From the NCBI GenBank assembly GCA_013397075.1, contig VWZS01000496.1, forward strand, positions 1,116,001-1,180,000: a stretch of 64,000 nucleotides of DNA. Direction: 5' to 3'. Positions within the stretch are counted from its first letter, which is position 1, and every line of letters begins with the position of its first letter. This document shows, piece after piece, positions 47,040-60,345 of the stretch. The notes under the pieces are model-generated. The model did not search any database. It was given only the letters and a program-made list of their open reading frames with translations, and was not told the DNA's origin. Both the position numbers and the translations under genes were made by a program. The DNA is from Rhabdornis inornatus. Taxonomy: Eukaryota > Chordata > Aves > Passeriformes > Rhabdornithidae.

Positions 47040-50000
47040 GAATAGCAATGATAAAAGCAGAAGGAGCCAGCATAAACCAAGCTGTTAAAGGAACAACAGG
47101 AACATAAAGAAACAGAAGGGAGCAAAAACAAACCAGAAACAAAGCTGGAGAGACAGATAGGACATTAGCAAAGTTGTAAATGGCTTGAAAGTTGGGATGA
47201 AATTTAGGAGAGTGCATGTAAATAAATTTTAGTTATCTGTTCCTGTTTTACCTTTCTTTCTGTAGGCAACACTTCCACTAGATGCACTGAATAATGCCTT
47301 GTCTTTACCAGTCAGCGTAATTGTCCAGCATGATACACAGGCATCCCATGGAAAATGTAAATCCAGAGCTTTGCAGCTGCTTAGGTCACTGCTCTGTCCA
47401 TCACTGGGACTGCCCTGCAAGGACCCAGGAAGAGCTAGAGCTGGCTTGCCCACTGGGTTATTCCCTTCAGCTGACGTGTTTGTGGTGTGGTTGGACTCAG
47501 CCATCTCCACCAGTCTTGTTCTGAGGAGTCTGGGCTGTCTCAGAGGTGCTGAGACTCCAGGCAGGGAGAGGAGCAAGCTCTGAGAAGGCTTCTTGTCCTT
47601 GGGGAAGGCAAAGGTGAACAGGCAGCTCTGGGGTAATCAGATTTTCCTTCTCAGACATGAAGTCCACTGTGCTTTGGATCAGCTCTAGAACTTGATATCA
47701 GGAAGATAATAATTCTTCTAGTCCATGATACTAAATTCCAGGTTTAAACTCCAGTATTAAATGTTTTCTGTTCCCCCCCTCCCTGCCCCCCCTCCCTTTT
47801 TTTTTTATTTCTTGGCAGTCTCATGAGAGATCTCCTTATTCTGAATCTGAGTCTTAAAATACAAGAAACACCAAGGACTTTCTGGGGTGTTGGAGCATAA
47901 AGAAAGGGATTATTATGGGCTGCTGCTGTTTCTCTGTTAATAAAGAATTAGCTATTTGAAGCAAAGGACATTGTCTAGAGTTCTACTGTGCAACAAAGTT
48001 ATCAAGGAGAAATAATGTAGCAGACAATTATTATTTCATAACTTATACAAAAAGCTATGATTAAATCTCATGATATGATTTATTGAATTTTGAGAAGAAA
48101 AAAGCTAAGGCAAGATAGTAGAATAAGAAGTACTGAATGGACGATGATTTACAGACAATAAGAAAGAAACTGCATCTGGGCTGCTGCCTCAGGTGTCAGA
48201 CTTGGTCATCTCACAGATGCACACTTTTCAGTGTCATTAAAGGGAAAATTAAAAGTAACTTCCAGTTTTTTCAGTATGGTGGCATTGCATTTAAAGAAGA
48301 TTATGACTCACACTGTGTTTACTTCATCAGAGGACCTGACATTTAGAAGTATGTATTTAGTAAGAGTGGTTGTATAGAGGAAGAAAATTAGTTTCTCTTA
48401 GCTAAACTTACATGTTAAGCACCAGCAATATGTTTAGATCCACATTAGAGATGAAGCCTAATTTTCTTCTCAGTCATGCCTCTGTTAATTAGCAATAATT
48501 CTAGTGCAGCAGCAAAGTGACTTGGTAAAGTGACAGGGAGTATGAGCTTTCCCTTGGTATGTTTTTGCTGCTGCTAGCAACAGACAAATTTTGATACATT
48601 TATTTACATTAAACAGAACCCTAATGCATTAGACATACCAATGAAATGCTTTATTTAGCCCTGAAGAATTATAGCTTTTGTGTTAATTTTTCATTTATTG
48701 TAAAACTAATGTAAACATCTGTGGAGAGACTAACTGGAAAACACAATTTCAGTCATTTTTTTGTGGCTTGGCAATAAGCATTTTTAGGCTTGACTTTTTC
48801 AGTTGCACATCAGGCTGACATTTTCCTACAACAAAGGGGACATTTTATTCCCCTTTTTAAAGATTTTGCTTGTACTTTTCTCAGGAATTATTCTTCTTTG
48901 GTTATTATGACAAGCAGTGAGGGCTGCAAGACCGATTTGTTTCAGAAGCTTAAAAATCCCTGTTTATACAACAGAGACATATCTTTTCAGCAGAGAAGGG
49001 CTATGAGTGCCAAAGTGGGAATGGACAAAGCCTCCTTTTCTGAGAGTATCATGTTTTCCCGTTTGTCACGTCTTGCAAGAGGAAGCAAACATTTTCCCCA
49101 TGACTTAGCTGTGTGCTTCCAGCTCTTGTAGCAATTTTCTAGCTGCTCTTCTTAGTGATTCAGAGACATTCTTTACTGATTCAGGGGAAGGAAACTCCAG
49201 AATGAGTTCTGCTATCTGGAGTAAGACCAAACCGCTGATGAGAAGGGCTGAACTTCTGGGATCTCCAATTCAAGTGCAGGTTTTGATGCTGCAGTGATAC
49301 CCAAGGCTGAGCCACAGCCACTTCATGGCAGAGCCACATGGCCACATGTAAAATGTATTACACATGTTTTGCTATTTTTTTTTTGTGAAATTTTCTACTT
49401 TCTGAAGAAAATGTGGATTTTTTTTTTTTCCCCATAATGGAAAAGAAACCATATACTTTAACCAGCTTGGGTTCAATTTACTGGTAGATCAAGCTAGGGA
49501 GGAACACAGGCGCTGTTGGAAAGTTGATAAAAAATAATAACCATGTCAAAAGGAACTGCAGCACAACAGAAACCTTTTGCAGCACTATTTTCTTTCACTT
49601 CTTGCAGCCACAGCTTCTAGAAATCCAAAACTGACAGGATTTATTGGTGGTACCTACCCACACAACCTTTGTAAACCTGCCTGCCTCTTTCAAGTTCATG
49701 TATCTTCAGGCCTCAGAAAATATCTTCAGAAAAACTACAGAGTCCTGCCCAAATTGTTAGCTCCTAATGGATTCATTGGCTCAGAAGAAAGGGGAGTCCT
49801 TCAGCTTATTCACAAGAACTGTTTTAGTGACCTGTTGAACAAAAAGAAACAACGCTCTGAGATGCTGCTCTTTTGCTGGAACCTTTGATGACCATATCAC
49901 TTTACCCCATATTTTACCTCAGTTTTGTACAAATAGTTATTAAATTATCGAAGAACCAGTCTCTGCAGTCTTTATAAGTTTCCAGGAGTCATTTTGATTT

Positions 50001-51988
50001 TGGGCTTCCCAGTGATTTTTTCTTTACATCATAAGATCATAGTTTCTGCAGGCTCTGTTGTGTATGTTTGCGATTTCTTAATATGCATAAAGATAGTGGG
50101 GTACTTCTCATTTGGGTAAATTTAAAAAATAAAAAAATATTTCATACCATCACTACTGTACTGATATGGCTGCTCTAGGGGTGGCTTGAAACTAGGGACA
50201 GTCTGCAGTGCAGCCCCAAATAGCTGTGTTGTCTTTGTAAGCCTAAACCTGGTTGCCTTTTGGGTTCTGTCTGAAATAATAGTTAAGAATAGAACTGTTG
50301 CCACCTAAGATATAACAGAAACTGAAAAGAAATTATCAAAGTCTGGAAAACATCATGGAGTGGTGTTGCGATACAGCTGGGAGACGTACATGGGAGAGTA
50401 GGTGAATTAGTTTGATGGTAAAAATTTAACACTGGAATTAAGGATGAAGAAGAATGGCGTTTTGAGCTAGCTGGAAACTGCCTTGGTACACGAAGACATA
50501 TTTTAAAAACTGAGAGCAGACTGAGGTTTGTGTGCTTGTGACAGCTTGTGAATCTGACTGCACGCCTGCTTTTCCTACATGGTGTAGATGAAGCCATGGT
50601 GTCTGCACGAGAGGTTATTCCAGGATAACTATTCAGAGACTCAGAAATACCTCCATGCATTTATTCTGTGCAGATCCAACTTTGGAAATGCATCTTGCTT
50701 TAACCATATTTTTTAGGATTTTTTTCTTTTTTTCAGTGGAATGTGTTCTGCCTGCTCGCTCAGTGCTGGCTGTGTTGCTTGTTTCTTTGCTCTGCCATAT
50801 CGTGGTTCCAGCAGAAGCAAGAAGATCTACAAAAGTTAGCAGCAACCAATAGCTCAGTAATGGAATGACAAGTATGAGACCTATTCCCTTTTGGGCTGTC
50901 AAGCACAGAACATGGATCACACAGCTAAGCATTTGCTATTTTTATAGCTATTTTGCACTGTAGATCAGAGAATCACATGTTTGACTGCCAAAATTAATAT
51001 CTTAATTAGAAAAGCACGCCTCTTTTGGGTTAAATTGCAAGGAAGCCTACAGTAAAGATTTAAGTCTGATTCCTCCTTTCTAGTGCTAGCAGCTAAATAG
51101 GTGCAGTGTAGCCTGACAATACTGAGGGGTTACTGAGAGAAGTGGAGGTGGTAAAAGTGAGTCTGTAAGGTACAAAGAAAACAACCCAGGCTGAACAAGA
51201 TTTGTTAGCTAGTAGTGGGAGGACAGGTGGTGGACACTGCCTTTGGTTGTTTTGGGTTTTTTTTAAGGGGAATGTAACATCAGATCAGTCTGCAAATACA
51301 CAAAATGCAAATTGAAAAATGCCTTTTACTAAATAAAATATAAGTATTGACAGAGACTGCAAAACCAGGGAAAAGTACAAAGCCATAATTCTTCTTAAAT
51401 AGCTTTCACTTTTTAAGATTTAGGGATAACTTATCTTGTCCTTGAATTTCAGCGTGATAATTCATTCCCTTCCACAAATCCCTTTCCTCTGTGTTTGCAT
51501 AACAGCTATGGTCCTTTCCTTCTTTACCACCTCAACATACCAGTTACCTTACAGACAGAAATAGCTGTTACAGTTCTGACCAGACTGCCTTAAAAATAGG
51601 CACTGCATCTTCAATATTAGGCTTTAAATCCTTTTTTCTGGGTGAAGATAAAAAAACCCCTTATATGGAAAGAATGTATTGCTAGTGTTCTTGAAATATG
51701 AGCAGTCTATAAAACCTTTCAAATTTCTTCTTGAAGAGGCTGTGTTTGGCCAGCTCAAGAAGTGGACAAGCCCATTACCCTGAACACCAGCTGAAAGCAA
51801 GGCTCCCTAGAACAATTTGGGTTAAAGAGGAACTGCAACTCTGCAGAAGCAGTGGCAGGTTTGGGTGAGGGTCTTCAGCTGCCACCCATCTTTGCGTACA
51901 AGGATGCTTGTTCCAACCCTTACCCAGAAGTTATCCTTCTCCCCTCATTTCTATTCTGAGCTGGTTTCTTTCTTGCACTGTACTGCAT
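47040..51988. other. Intergenic, no gene recognised
   Basis: Apart from the polypyrimidine tract at 47768-47810 I see nothing supportable. The open frames near 48790-49131 and 49577-49888 resemble no family I know. Confidence 0.55.
47768..47810. repeat. Polypyrimidine tract
   Basis: C-rich then T-rich run of about 43 bases, nearly pure pyrimidine on the plus strand. Confidence 0.75.
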
Positions 51989-52076
51989 TAAAAAAACCCA
52001 AAAAAACAAACCAAACCAAACCAAACCAAACAAACAAAAAAACCCCACCTAAACAAACAACCCCAAAAAAACAACC
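51989..52076. repeat. A/C-rich simple repeat, (CCAAA)n core
   Basis: About 88 bases made almost only of A and C, with a core of four to five CCAAA units and flanking AAAC-like units. Confidence 0.88.
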
Positions 52077-53970
52077 CTGGGCAATAATTGGTATTTAAAA
52101 ACCTCCAAACCCATCAGTTAAAGTGGGAGCTCTGAGGAGCTGGAGAGCTCTGGTAGGAAGGTGGGGTGGGAACAGCGGAAGCAGCTGGGGTTGACAACTC
52201 CCTGGCCTGGGTGGGTGTTTTTGATTTTGGTTTAACTGAACCTGATGGGTTTGACTGAATCAGGTTAGGGAGCTGTCAGCTGAGCAGTTTGCAGCGAGTG
52301 ATTTGGAAGTGTGCCAGTGTTTCCCAGGGAGGTGATGTGAGAAGCTATTGCTGAGCTGGGGGATGTAACCTTTTCACCCAGCTGAGCTCCAGCCAGGGCA
52401 GGGGTTAACCAGATCCTTCATCAGAAATAAAACTTCACAGGTATCTATCATAGATAGCTGGGTAGAAGAGAGGGTGAGAAAACAGATTTAGTATGAAATG
52501 CTAAAATTTCAGCATAGCAAAATTTGAAAATGAGTGGGAATTTAATAGCACAAAGATTTTTCTATCAGTATGTCTCTGGGAATGATTGAAAAAAATATAT
52601 TTTTTTTCAGCCTCTCTAAACAAGCCCTGGGCAGGCTTCCAGCCAGAATCCTCTTCTCTCTGAATTTTACTTTGTCCAGTTCCTGGGTGTTCCTGTCCCA
52701 CTCAGAGCTGCTTGTCAGATCCCAGTACTGGAGCCTCCTCAGCAGGACATTGTTTCCCTTTGCCAGGGGGTGTTTTGTTCTTTCCTTGGGAAGAGGCCAT
52801 AGCACAGCAAGGGTTAAACTGCAGTCTGTCATCCACTCAGGTGGGCTGAGAGCATGCATACCATCAAAATTTAAATCAGAAAGGAATTTGAAGAGCAAGG
52901 AGTGTATCTATATAGTTTATTCTTTTAAGAAGTTCACCCATTTTTCTAGGTATGATTTATTGCTTTTCAACCCATTGAACCGTGCTAAAACCTAAAATCA
53001 GCATTAATTTATAAGGATGGGAACATACTTGCTTCAGTTTTCAAGTTTTTAAACATCAGTACCATAGTATTTTGTAATATACATTCACTATATAATACAG
53101 TATTATATCTATGTATAATATAACTATATAACATAGTTTAAACATAGTCTACTTTTTAACTTAATGCTTTAAAATTATTTTTTTAATTTTGTGTAAGAAT
53201 ACATACATATGTAAACTGAAATAATTGCTTCAAATTATTAAATTAGCTTTCAAGAGGTATGCTTTTATTAATGTTTTTATCATAATTACATTAAAGTGTC
53301 AACATGAGCTACTTTGAATTGAAAATTTTAGATCATTGTTTAAATAATTTTTTAACTCATTTTTTTAGAGCAGGCTATAAGAGGTGATCTGTGTTGCCTG
53401 AACATGCAGCAAGAGATGAGAAGTAAATTTCAGATGTATTAATTAGATTAAAAAAATAAAAAAGTTGATTTCCTATTTTGATTGCAAACATTCTTCATGA
53501 TACCCAGAAAAGCCACATATAAAAATTGTACTAAAAGGAAGATGCTATCCCATTAATGTTTGCAAAATATTTCATGGTACTCTTGAACAACTCTGATAAT
53601 ATTGACAATATAAAACACACATTTAAAATGCATTTCCATTAAACACAGATAGAGTCATAATTTGAGTCATCTGTCCTTTCCACTTCTAATTAATAAAGCC
53701 AGGAAACTTTCTCTGCTTCTTGACCAATCTTTGCTGTAGAGGGGGTCTCCTGTTTTCATTGACAGAGGTGAGAGGTTATGACTGCCAGGATAATGTACAA
53801 CTGAGCCATCTTTTCAGATCCTAATAAAGGCAGGTTTAATGGGTACATGAGGAATCAGGGAACTGCTCTGACTGGCACTGTGAGCAGCACGTGTTGGCTT
53901 CACCAGCCCGGCCAATTGTCTGCATTTGGGCCACAGCTGCCCAATTCTGCCATGGGAGCCAGTGCCAGTC
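52077..53970. other. Intergenic, no gene recognised
   Basis: About 1.9 kb without a gene. A very AT-rich patch with TATA-type words lies at 53070-53160. Confidence 0.6.
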
Positions 53971-54335
53971 TGGGGCAGTCACCAGCAGGGAATCTGGGCT
54001 GTCACCAGCAGGGAATCTGGGCTGTCAGCAGCAGGGAATCTGGGCAATGACTGCAGGCAATCTGGGCAGTGACTGCATGGAATCTGGGCTGTCACTGCAT
54101 GGAATCTGGGCAATGACTGCAGGCAATTTGGGCAGTGACTGCAGGGACCTGGGCTGTCACTGCAGGGAATCTGGGCAGTGACTGCAGGGAATCTGGGCAA
54201 TGACTGCATGGAATCTGGGCGGTCACTGCATGGAATCTGGGCAGTCACTGCATGGAATCTGGGCTGTCACTGCAGGGAATCTGGGCAGTCACCAGCAGGG
54301 AATCTGGGCAGTCACTGCAGGGAATCTGGGCATCC
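53971..54335. repeat. 22-bp minisatellite, about 16 units
   Basis: Tandem units close to CTGGGCAGTCACTGCAGGGA plus AT, mostly 22 bases with some 23-base units where CACTGCAGG is replaced by CACCAGCAGG. Variants (CAATGACTGC, CTGTCACTGC, CATGGAAT) alternate, showing internal reshuffling. The unit lacks stops in several frames on both strands, so long open frames here are by-products of the repeat and not genes. Confidence 0.93.
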
Positions 54336-54814
54336 CGGGCAGCCCCACCCTCCCTGCAGTGCAGGGCCCCCTGTTTTCACTGAATGTGCCAGCAGAGCTG
54401 AGCTGGGGATAAATTACTGCTTCTGCTCTGACAAATTGTTAAAAGCATTTCACTCACACACACAGTCACAGTCTTGCTTTAGGGATCTATACTGACAGTT
54501 TTGGGTTTAGCAGTTGATGAGTCAAGGGGCAAGAAATAAAAAGAGTCCCTGTTCACAGCCTCTGGGATTCACTGCTAGCATGGTCTTCTTTCCAATATTG
54601 CACTCTGGTGTAATAACTACTCTTGTGCTAGTTATTTTTAATTTTAAGGTATCTAAAGTGTGAGGTATTCTAGGAGCACAAAATAATATCAGCTAAACTT
54701 TAGCAAGCTGAACATCTGATACGTTATCTTGCTTTTATTTTCCCCCAAACCAAATTCTGCATCGTTATCTCAGCAGTCCACTGCCTGAGGCAGGCTCCTC
54801 TTTTTTTTTTTTTT
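54336..54814. other. Intergenic, no gene recognised
   Basis: Short stretch between the minisatellite and the second gap. It includes a small CA-type run near 54453-54463 and ends in poly-T. Confidence 0.6.
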
Positions 54815-54885
54815 NNNNNNNNNNNNNNNNNNNNNNNNNNNNNNNNNNNNNNNNNNNNNNNNNNNNNNNNNNNNNNNNNNNNNNN
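54815..54885. other. Assembly gap, 71 N
   Basis: N run entered from a 14-T homopolymer and left through TTTT followed by seven C, so the missing sequence is probably a pyrimidine-rich homopolymer tract. Confidence 0.97.
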
Positions 54886-56406
54886 TTTTCCCCCCCAAGT
54901 TGTGCCCTTCTGATTCTGTGACAAGTAATCTGTGGAGAATGGGGAACTGATAAATGAAAAATAAATTGTTTACAGGTAAGCTTGCTTCATCCTTGTTCTT
55001 CTACCAGACCAAACAAAATTGCTTTGTGAGCTTGAGCAAGCATATGTATTTTTCAGTTCCTGAAAAGTAGATACAAAACAAAGTAGGACTCACTGAAATA
55101 AGCTCACATTGCTACAAGCAAAATAGGATATGTACTGTACTATCATACAGCTCTTGGTTAGCAGCAACTGTTAATTAATCCCTCAGAGCCAAGGAGTCTG
55201 ATGAAGACCTTTGGATTTGGCATGTTGCTAACAAGAAAGACACAACACGTGTCTGTATTCCATGGTTTGGTTCCAAAATTTCCTGTCCTAGTCTGTTGCC
55301 TGGATAGCTTCCCAAATCTTCCTTTTCCAGCCAAATTAAGGAAAAAAAAATTAACAAGCAACGTTTCACATGATCTAAATTTTCAAATGTTCAGATATTT
55401 CCAATCCATCTGCCAGTCCAGGTCCTTTTTAGTAGTGTGAACAGTTTAAGGAACATTGTCCTTAGTTTGTACTGTCAGGAGGTAACTGTCTCAAGGCTGA
55501 GCCACACGGATAGGTCATGTATTTTTTGCTTGCCTGCTTCTGTTCAAAGACAGCCCAGCTAAAATAGCCCTGAAATGGTTTGGATTAGCTGAGTTCCCCG
55601 TGCACAGGAGATGAATAGCAATTAAACGACCTTTAATAGATTTGGATTGCAATTAAAAGCACACTTGACTGTGACTATGTGGCTGTGTCTTAAAAACTAA
55701 CTAGCAAAGCTTAGCTGGACTAGCTGAGCCCTAAGATACTTTGGTGGTGCTGTGGTTTCCTGGGTCTGGTAGACATTAGTGTTGCAGCTGGACATTGGAA
55801 AAGCTGGTGATGTCCAGTGGTGTCCCACCCATGTTCATCCTCATCTTTCTAAGGACATCTTGGACAAAAATTCTAATTTGTTACTATCTTCTTGGGGCAG
55901 TGGAAGTTACAATCTATTGCTTAGGACTTGTATCTTTAGAGTGCATCAGGCTTGTTCAGAGCTGAGAGAAACACCATTCCTGGTGATGCACTGATGCTCA
56001 TGTGTCATTGGAGGTGTTTTTTTCCAGCCCTATATCCTACCCTGTGGCTTCCCACCACAAACATCCTTTGTTTACTGGGCAAACAGTTCCTAGGGTTCCA
56101 AAGCCCGTTGACTTCTTGTCTTCATTTTTCTGCTGCTTTGTACTTCTGCAGCTCTCTGGGGACTGATGTGAGTTGTCACAGCAAAGGCTGCCTTGTTTTT
56201 GGTTTTCTGTTGCATAAATGTCAGTGGGGAGAACCCTTACTGGAGAGCCCTGTGCCTGCTGGGGAATTTAGCAGGGATCTGCATGAGGAGCCTGCTGCAA
56301 GCTGGAGTGGCTGGCCCAGGGCAGGACCTGGCAAAGGAACATTGCCAGCCTGCTTTTAGGCTGACACATATTGTTTTGCCCAAGACACCACAGGATGATA
56401 ATTTCT
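54886..56406. other. Intergenic, no gene recognised
   Basis: About 1.5 kb. The short open frames present have no recognisable content. Confidence 0.55.
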
Positions 56407-56500
56407 GTTTGGGTTTTTTTTTTTTTTGGTTGGGGTTTTTTGTGTGTTTGGGTTTTTTGTTTGTTTTTTGTTTGTTTGTTTTGTTGTTGTTTGTTTGTTT
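56407..56500. repeat. G/T simple repeat, (GTTT)n type
   Basis: About 94 bases of almost only G and T, with GTTT and GGGTTTTTT units. Confidence 0.88.
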
Positions 56501-59500
56501 CCTTTAGCTGATTTATTCTAGAAATTTGATCCATTCAAATGAAAAAAGAAAAATTAGAGAAGAATTCCTTTGAAGCTAACCCATGGTATTTTGTTCTAAC
56601 AAAAAATGACTGCTTGGTGGACTGTTGACAGCAAATTTATTCATTGAATTCAGCACTTTCATATTTCCTATTTGCCGGTAAACACACGATGACAATAAAA
56701 TCCAGAAATGTGTATGTTGCTCATATGCAAATCAGTAGAAGAGTATTTTGTGTGAACAAACAGCAACTCAGAGATTAATCTGGCAGTGAACTTTGTGGTG
56801 CAGGTCTGTATGTATATTTTATAGCCTCAGTTATTGTGATTTGTACTACAGAGATAGGTACCTCACATTGTTTTCATGAAGTGATAAGTGTTGATTTTAG
56901 GAGCAGGACCAATCAAACTTAGCTGCTAGAAAAATATGCTGAAAAACCAGCAATTGCTAAAAAAAGTGTTCCTGTGCCAAGACTGCTTTTTGAACTACAT
57001 CCAAAACAATGTGCCACATTTAAGTTTTGAGTGATTTGGGGGTATTAAATTCTTAACTTTTATCAAAATTACTTCAGCACCTGGTATAAATGCAGTGTTT
57101 AACACTGCTGTTAGTAATCAGAGAAGTGTGTTATTACCAGTGACATGGTTATGGGGCTTCTATTACTAAGACTTTTTAAAGAACTATTGGGACAAGAGCT
57201 GTGGGATATGATTTAAATATGGATGATCTTGCCTTAGCACAGAGGGATGGACTTGGGAGGTCTCTGTTTTCTGGGAGTCTCTCTGCAGGCAGTAGATTTG
57301 TATACAGTGATGGACAGCCTGGAAGTGATGGTCCAAGAAAACCACGTTGAAATTATTAGTAACAAAATCAGCCTGCAGGGTCCAGTCTGGCATAGGATCT
57401 GCAGGATGACTGCAGATTATTCAGCCAGAACAAAAGCTGGGCCCAGCTCCAGGGAATTCAGTTTTATTCTCATGTCCTTTGTTAAGCTCTTGATGAACAA
57501 TTCAACCCTTAAAAAAGCCAAAACAAAGTCATTTTGACCAATAAAATAGGAATAGGATGAGTTTTGCACATAGAGTAATAACTGATTTTACATTGCTTTT
57601 TGAAGGCAAATTTGCTATCAAATAAATAAATACTGCTCTTTTAATAACTATTTTTCTTATGCTGCTGTTATGTGCATTTAATGCCAATCTATTATGCTAT
57701 GAAATATGCATATGGAACTAAATATGTTGACCCGGATTTCTCAAAGGAACAATTTTCTGCAGAGTACTTCAAAAATTCATCCTGAAATCATTTTGCTGCT
57801 CCTGGCTTGGAAAAAGGGACAGACTTTTTATTTTATAGAAGATTAATGTGTAGTTGGAAGAGAGTGCTTATATTTGGATCATTCTTCACAAGCAAAAGGC
57901 TGAGTTTGTTTCACAGTGATTGCATTTGTTTGATAAATAGTTTGTGGTTGAAGTGGAATACGTAAACATTTAGGGACATAAATAACTCAGTCATGGTAAT
58001 GACTTGTAGACAGTGATATATCAAAGCCATTATGGAAATTTGTGTTCAGCATCATAAACAAAAGCTAAACAATATAAAATGGGAGGATGTTTCTATATAA
58101 GGATTCTAGGAAGCAAAGTTTTTTCTGTGCATGTTGCAGATTAGCCCAGATTTTCTAAAGTGAGGCATAATGAACGAAACTGGTTCTGCAAATATGTGAA
58201 GTCAGTCTGTGCAGACCTGGCCTAAGGCTGCTCTGAGTATTGCTGCAAGAGTACAGAACAGGGATAAGTCTTTAATATATAAGTAATATCAGACTGGCAA
58301 AGAACTGCCCCAGGTAAAGATGGCAATAGATGGTATCAGCTTAGTGGAGAGAGGTCCCCTGAGCATCTTGTGCTTTGAGCTGACCTGGGCTGGCTTTGAG
58401 CAGGTGAAGTAAAACTATGGGCAAACTAGCACAGAGGTGGACTCAGGTACCTGCCAAAGAATAATGCTGCTCTCAGGCTGGGGAGGTAGGAAGGAGCTGG
58501 AATTCCTTTGTGAAGAATGTGCTGCCAGCCAGAGATGACACTCTTTGGTCACCCTGCCTTTTCACATTTGTTAACTTTTGGTCCTTGACTTTGTTAGAAA
58601 TTTTAGGTTATGCTTATTTGTTTATGTTGTGGGTGGAAATGTATGTAATGTCTTAAAATATGTGTTACCCTCTGGAAGCAGGGATAAGAAACAACACAGC
58701 CAGCTCTCTTAAAAATTCCACCCAGGACTTTTCAATTCTCATCAAGACTTACTGTTTTATAGGATACACAATTGCTGAATATTGTGAAGCACATGGAGCC
58801 TGGGGAATTATGAAGTTTAAGAGGAGATTTTATAACTTCTCCAGGGACTCTGAAAATAAAATGGCCCCTCTACCCTGTTCAGCTATGGCATGCAGTGGGT
58901 TCAGACAACTATTGCTGACTGAGTGAGGCTTCCAAAGGTTATTGTTACGCTTGTGATATACTTCCACATTTCCAAGAGCCACTGAGGACTCTTTTTCTTG
59001 TTAGCAAAACTTCTCCACTTCTCAATCAAAAATTAACTGGGAACCTTACTGACATAAATGTTCTCCTGGAGAAAGAATTTCCCCCTTTCTGTCTGAGAAT
59101 GCTCTTGTCAGAATATATGAAGCACCTCAAGAAAAAATCACAACTGTTTTATTAAAAATAAAAACTAAAAGATAGTGGGAAGAAAGAAACATTTATTTCA
59201 GCTTCTCTTAAAAATGATGTCTGCATTGTTCACCAGGTAGTGTGTATATTGTTTGTAGCATTCAAAAGCCAAAGAAAAGATAAAGGACATATTTTTGAAT
59301 AGTACATTGCTAGAATAACACTGCCTGAAATTAGTCACTGCAGTAGCTTTTGACACACCAGAGCTCAAGCAGTTTATATAGAAGACTAGATCTCTTCAGG
59401 TTCATAGGTCTATTTTTGTGTGAAGCAAAGGAATATATCTTTCTTTTTCTGTAAAAGTAATTTTTAACTTCAGGTGATTGCTAATTTATTAATTTGTCAT

Positions 59501-60181
59501 CTTACTTTTTCTCTCCAGTGAAAGCAGTGTGTGCTCACCTTCCAAACAAAACGTGGGGCTGGAGGAGGCTCTGGAGGATATATGTACACAGTGTTCTTCA
59601 GGAGCTTCTGGTCTTTTTACTTGTGTGCCTTTAATTTTGTTCTCCTCCGAAGTAATGAGCAGCTTTGAGTTCAAACAGCCAATTTCATTTGCTCTCCCTG
59701 CCTACACTGTTTGCACAAAACTGCTTTTCTTTTTTTTCCCACACTTGTGATAGCCTTACCCTGCATGAGCATAGGGAACTCTGGAAAAGCTGTTTCAAAG
59801 AAAAAATAATTAAAACTCTAGCTAAAAAATTCTGTCTAATGTTTATTTATTTCACATTTCCTCCCTGCAAGGGAGCAGAATGATGGTGTCAGCCAGACAA
59901 AGCACATCAGGTGGATGGGGACTGGGATGTGACATGTCTTGGTGGAAATATATGTTACACAAAAATTTCCATCCTTCTCTCCCCTGTCAAATGGCAGCTT
60001 CTGTTTTCCTCCAGGATTCATGCCAAAGCCTGTGCAGCAGCACAGCCTGAGCTATGAGAATGTGAGCAGTCATGACAGAGATGGGAGGGTGAAGTCACAG
60101 CACTCCTACCATGGCTGGGGTTCCACACCACAGGATTTAGAGATTCTCAGCCAGCTACAAAATCAGATATAAACCCCTAAA
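56501..60181. other. Intergenic, no gene recognised
   Basis: About 3.7 kb of AT-rich sequence with no supportable feature. A compact AT-rich block at 57640-57740 with several ATGC and TAAT words could be a conserved element, which cannot be judged from one sequence. Confidence 0.55.
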
Positions 60182-60345
60182 TGGCCCTGAGGTTATCTCG
60201 GTTTGAGCATGAAGGTCATGGGTCATGATGCATGAAGGTCATGTGTTTAAACCCATGCCAAGGTCATGGGTTTAATTATTTAAGTGTTGGACTTGATGAT
60301 CCTTGTGGGAGCCATCCAACTCAGAGTATTCTATGATTCTGTGAA
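60182..60345 (+). mobile_element. tRNA-Ile-derived SINE with CR1 tail (TguSINE1-like)
   Basis: The 5' part aligns with a tRNA-Ile gene: GGTTATCTCGGTTTGAGCAT corresponds to the A-box side, and ATGCCAAGGTCATGGGTTTA to the variable arm and B-box side (tRNA-Ile has CGCCAAGGTCGCGGGTTCGA). The anticodon region is disrupted by a short internal duplication around catgaaggtcatg. After it comes a CR1-type 3' end (gttggacttgatgatcc, then attctatgattctgtg). This fusion is what is known of TguSINE1, a SINE of passerine birds mobilised by CR1. Box B is degenerate, so the copy is old. Confidence 0.8.

Noticed and set aside
53891..54248. Repeat proteins on both strands over the minisatellite
   Set aside because: They result from a stop-poor 22-bp tandem repeat rotating through all frames; there is no sign of a gene around them.
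60182..60260. Functional tRNA-Ile gene
   Set aside because: The A and B boxes are degenerate, the anticodon arm is disrupted, and a CR1 tail follows, so it is a SINE head.
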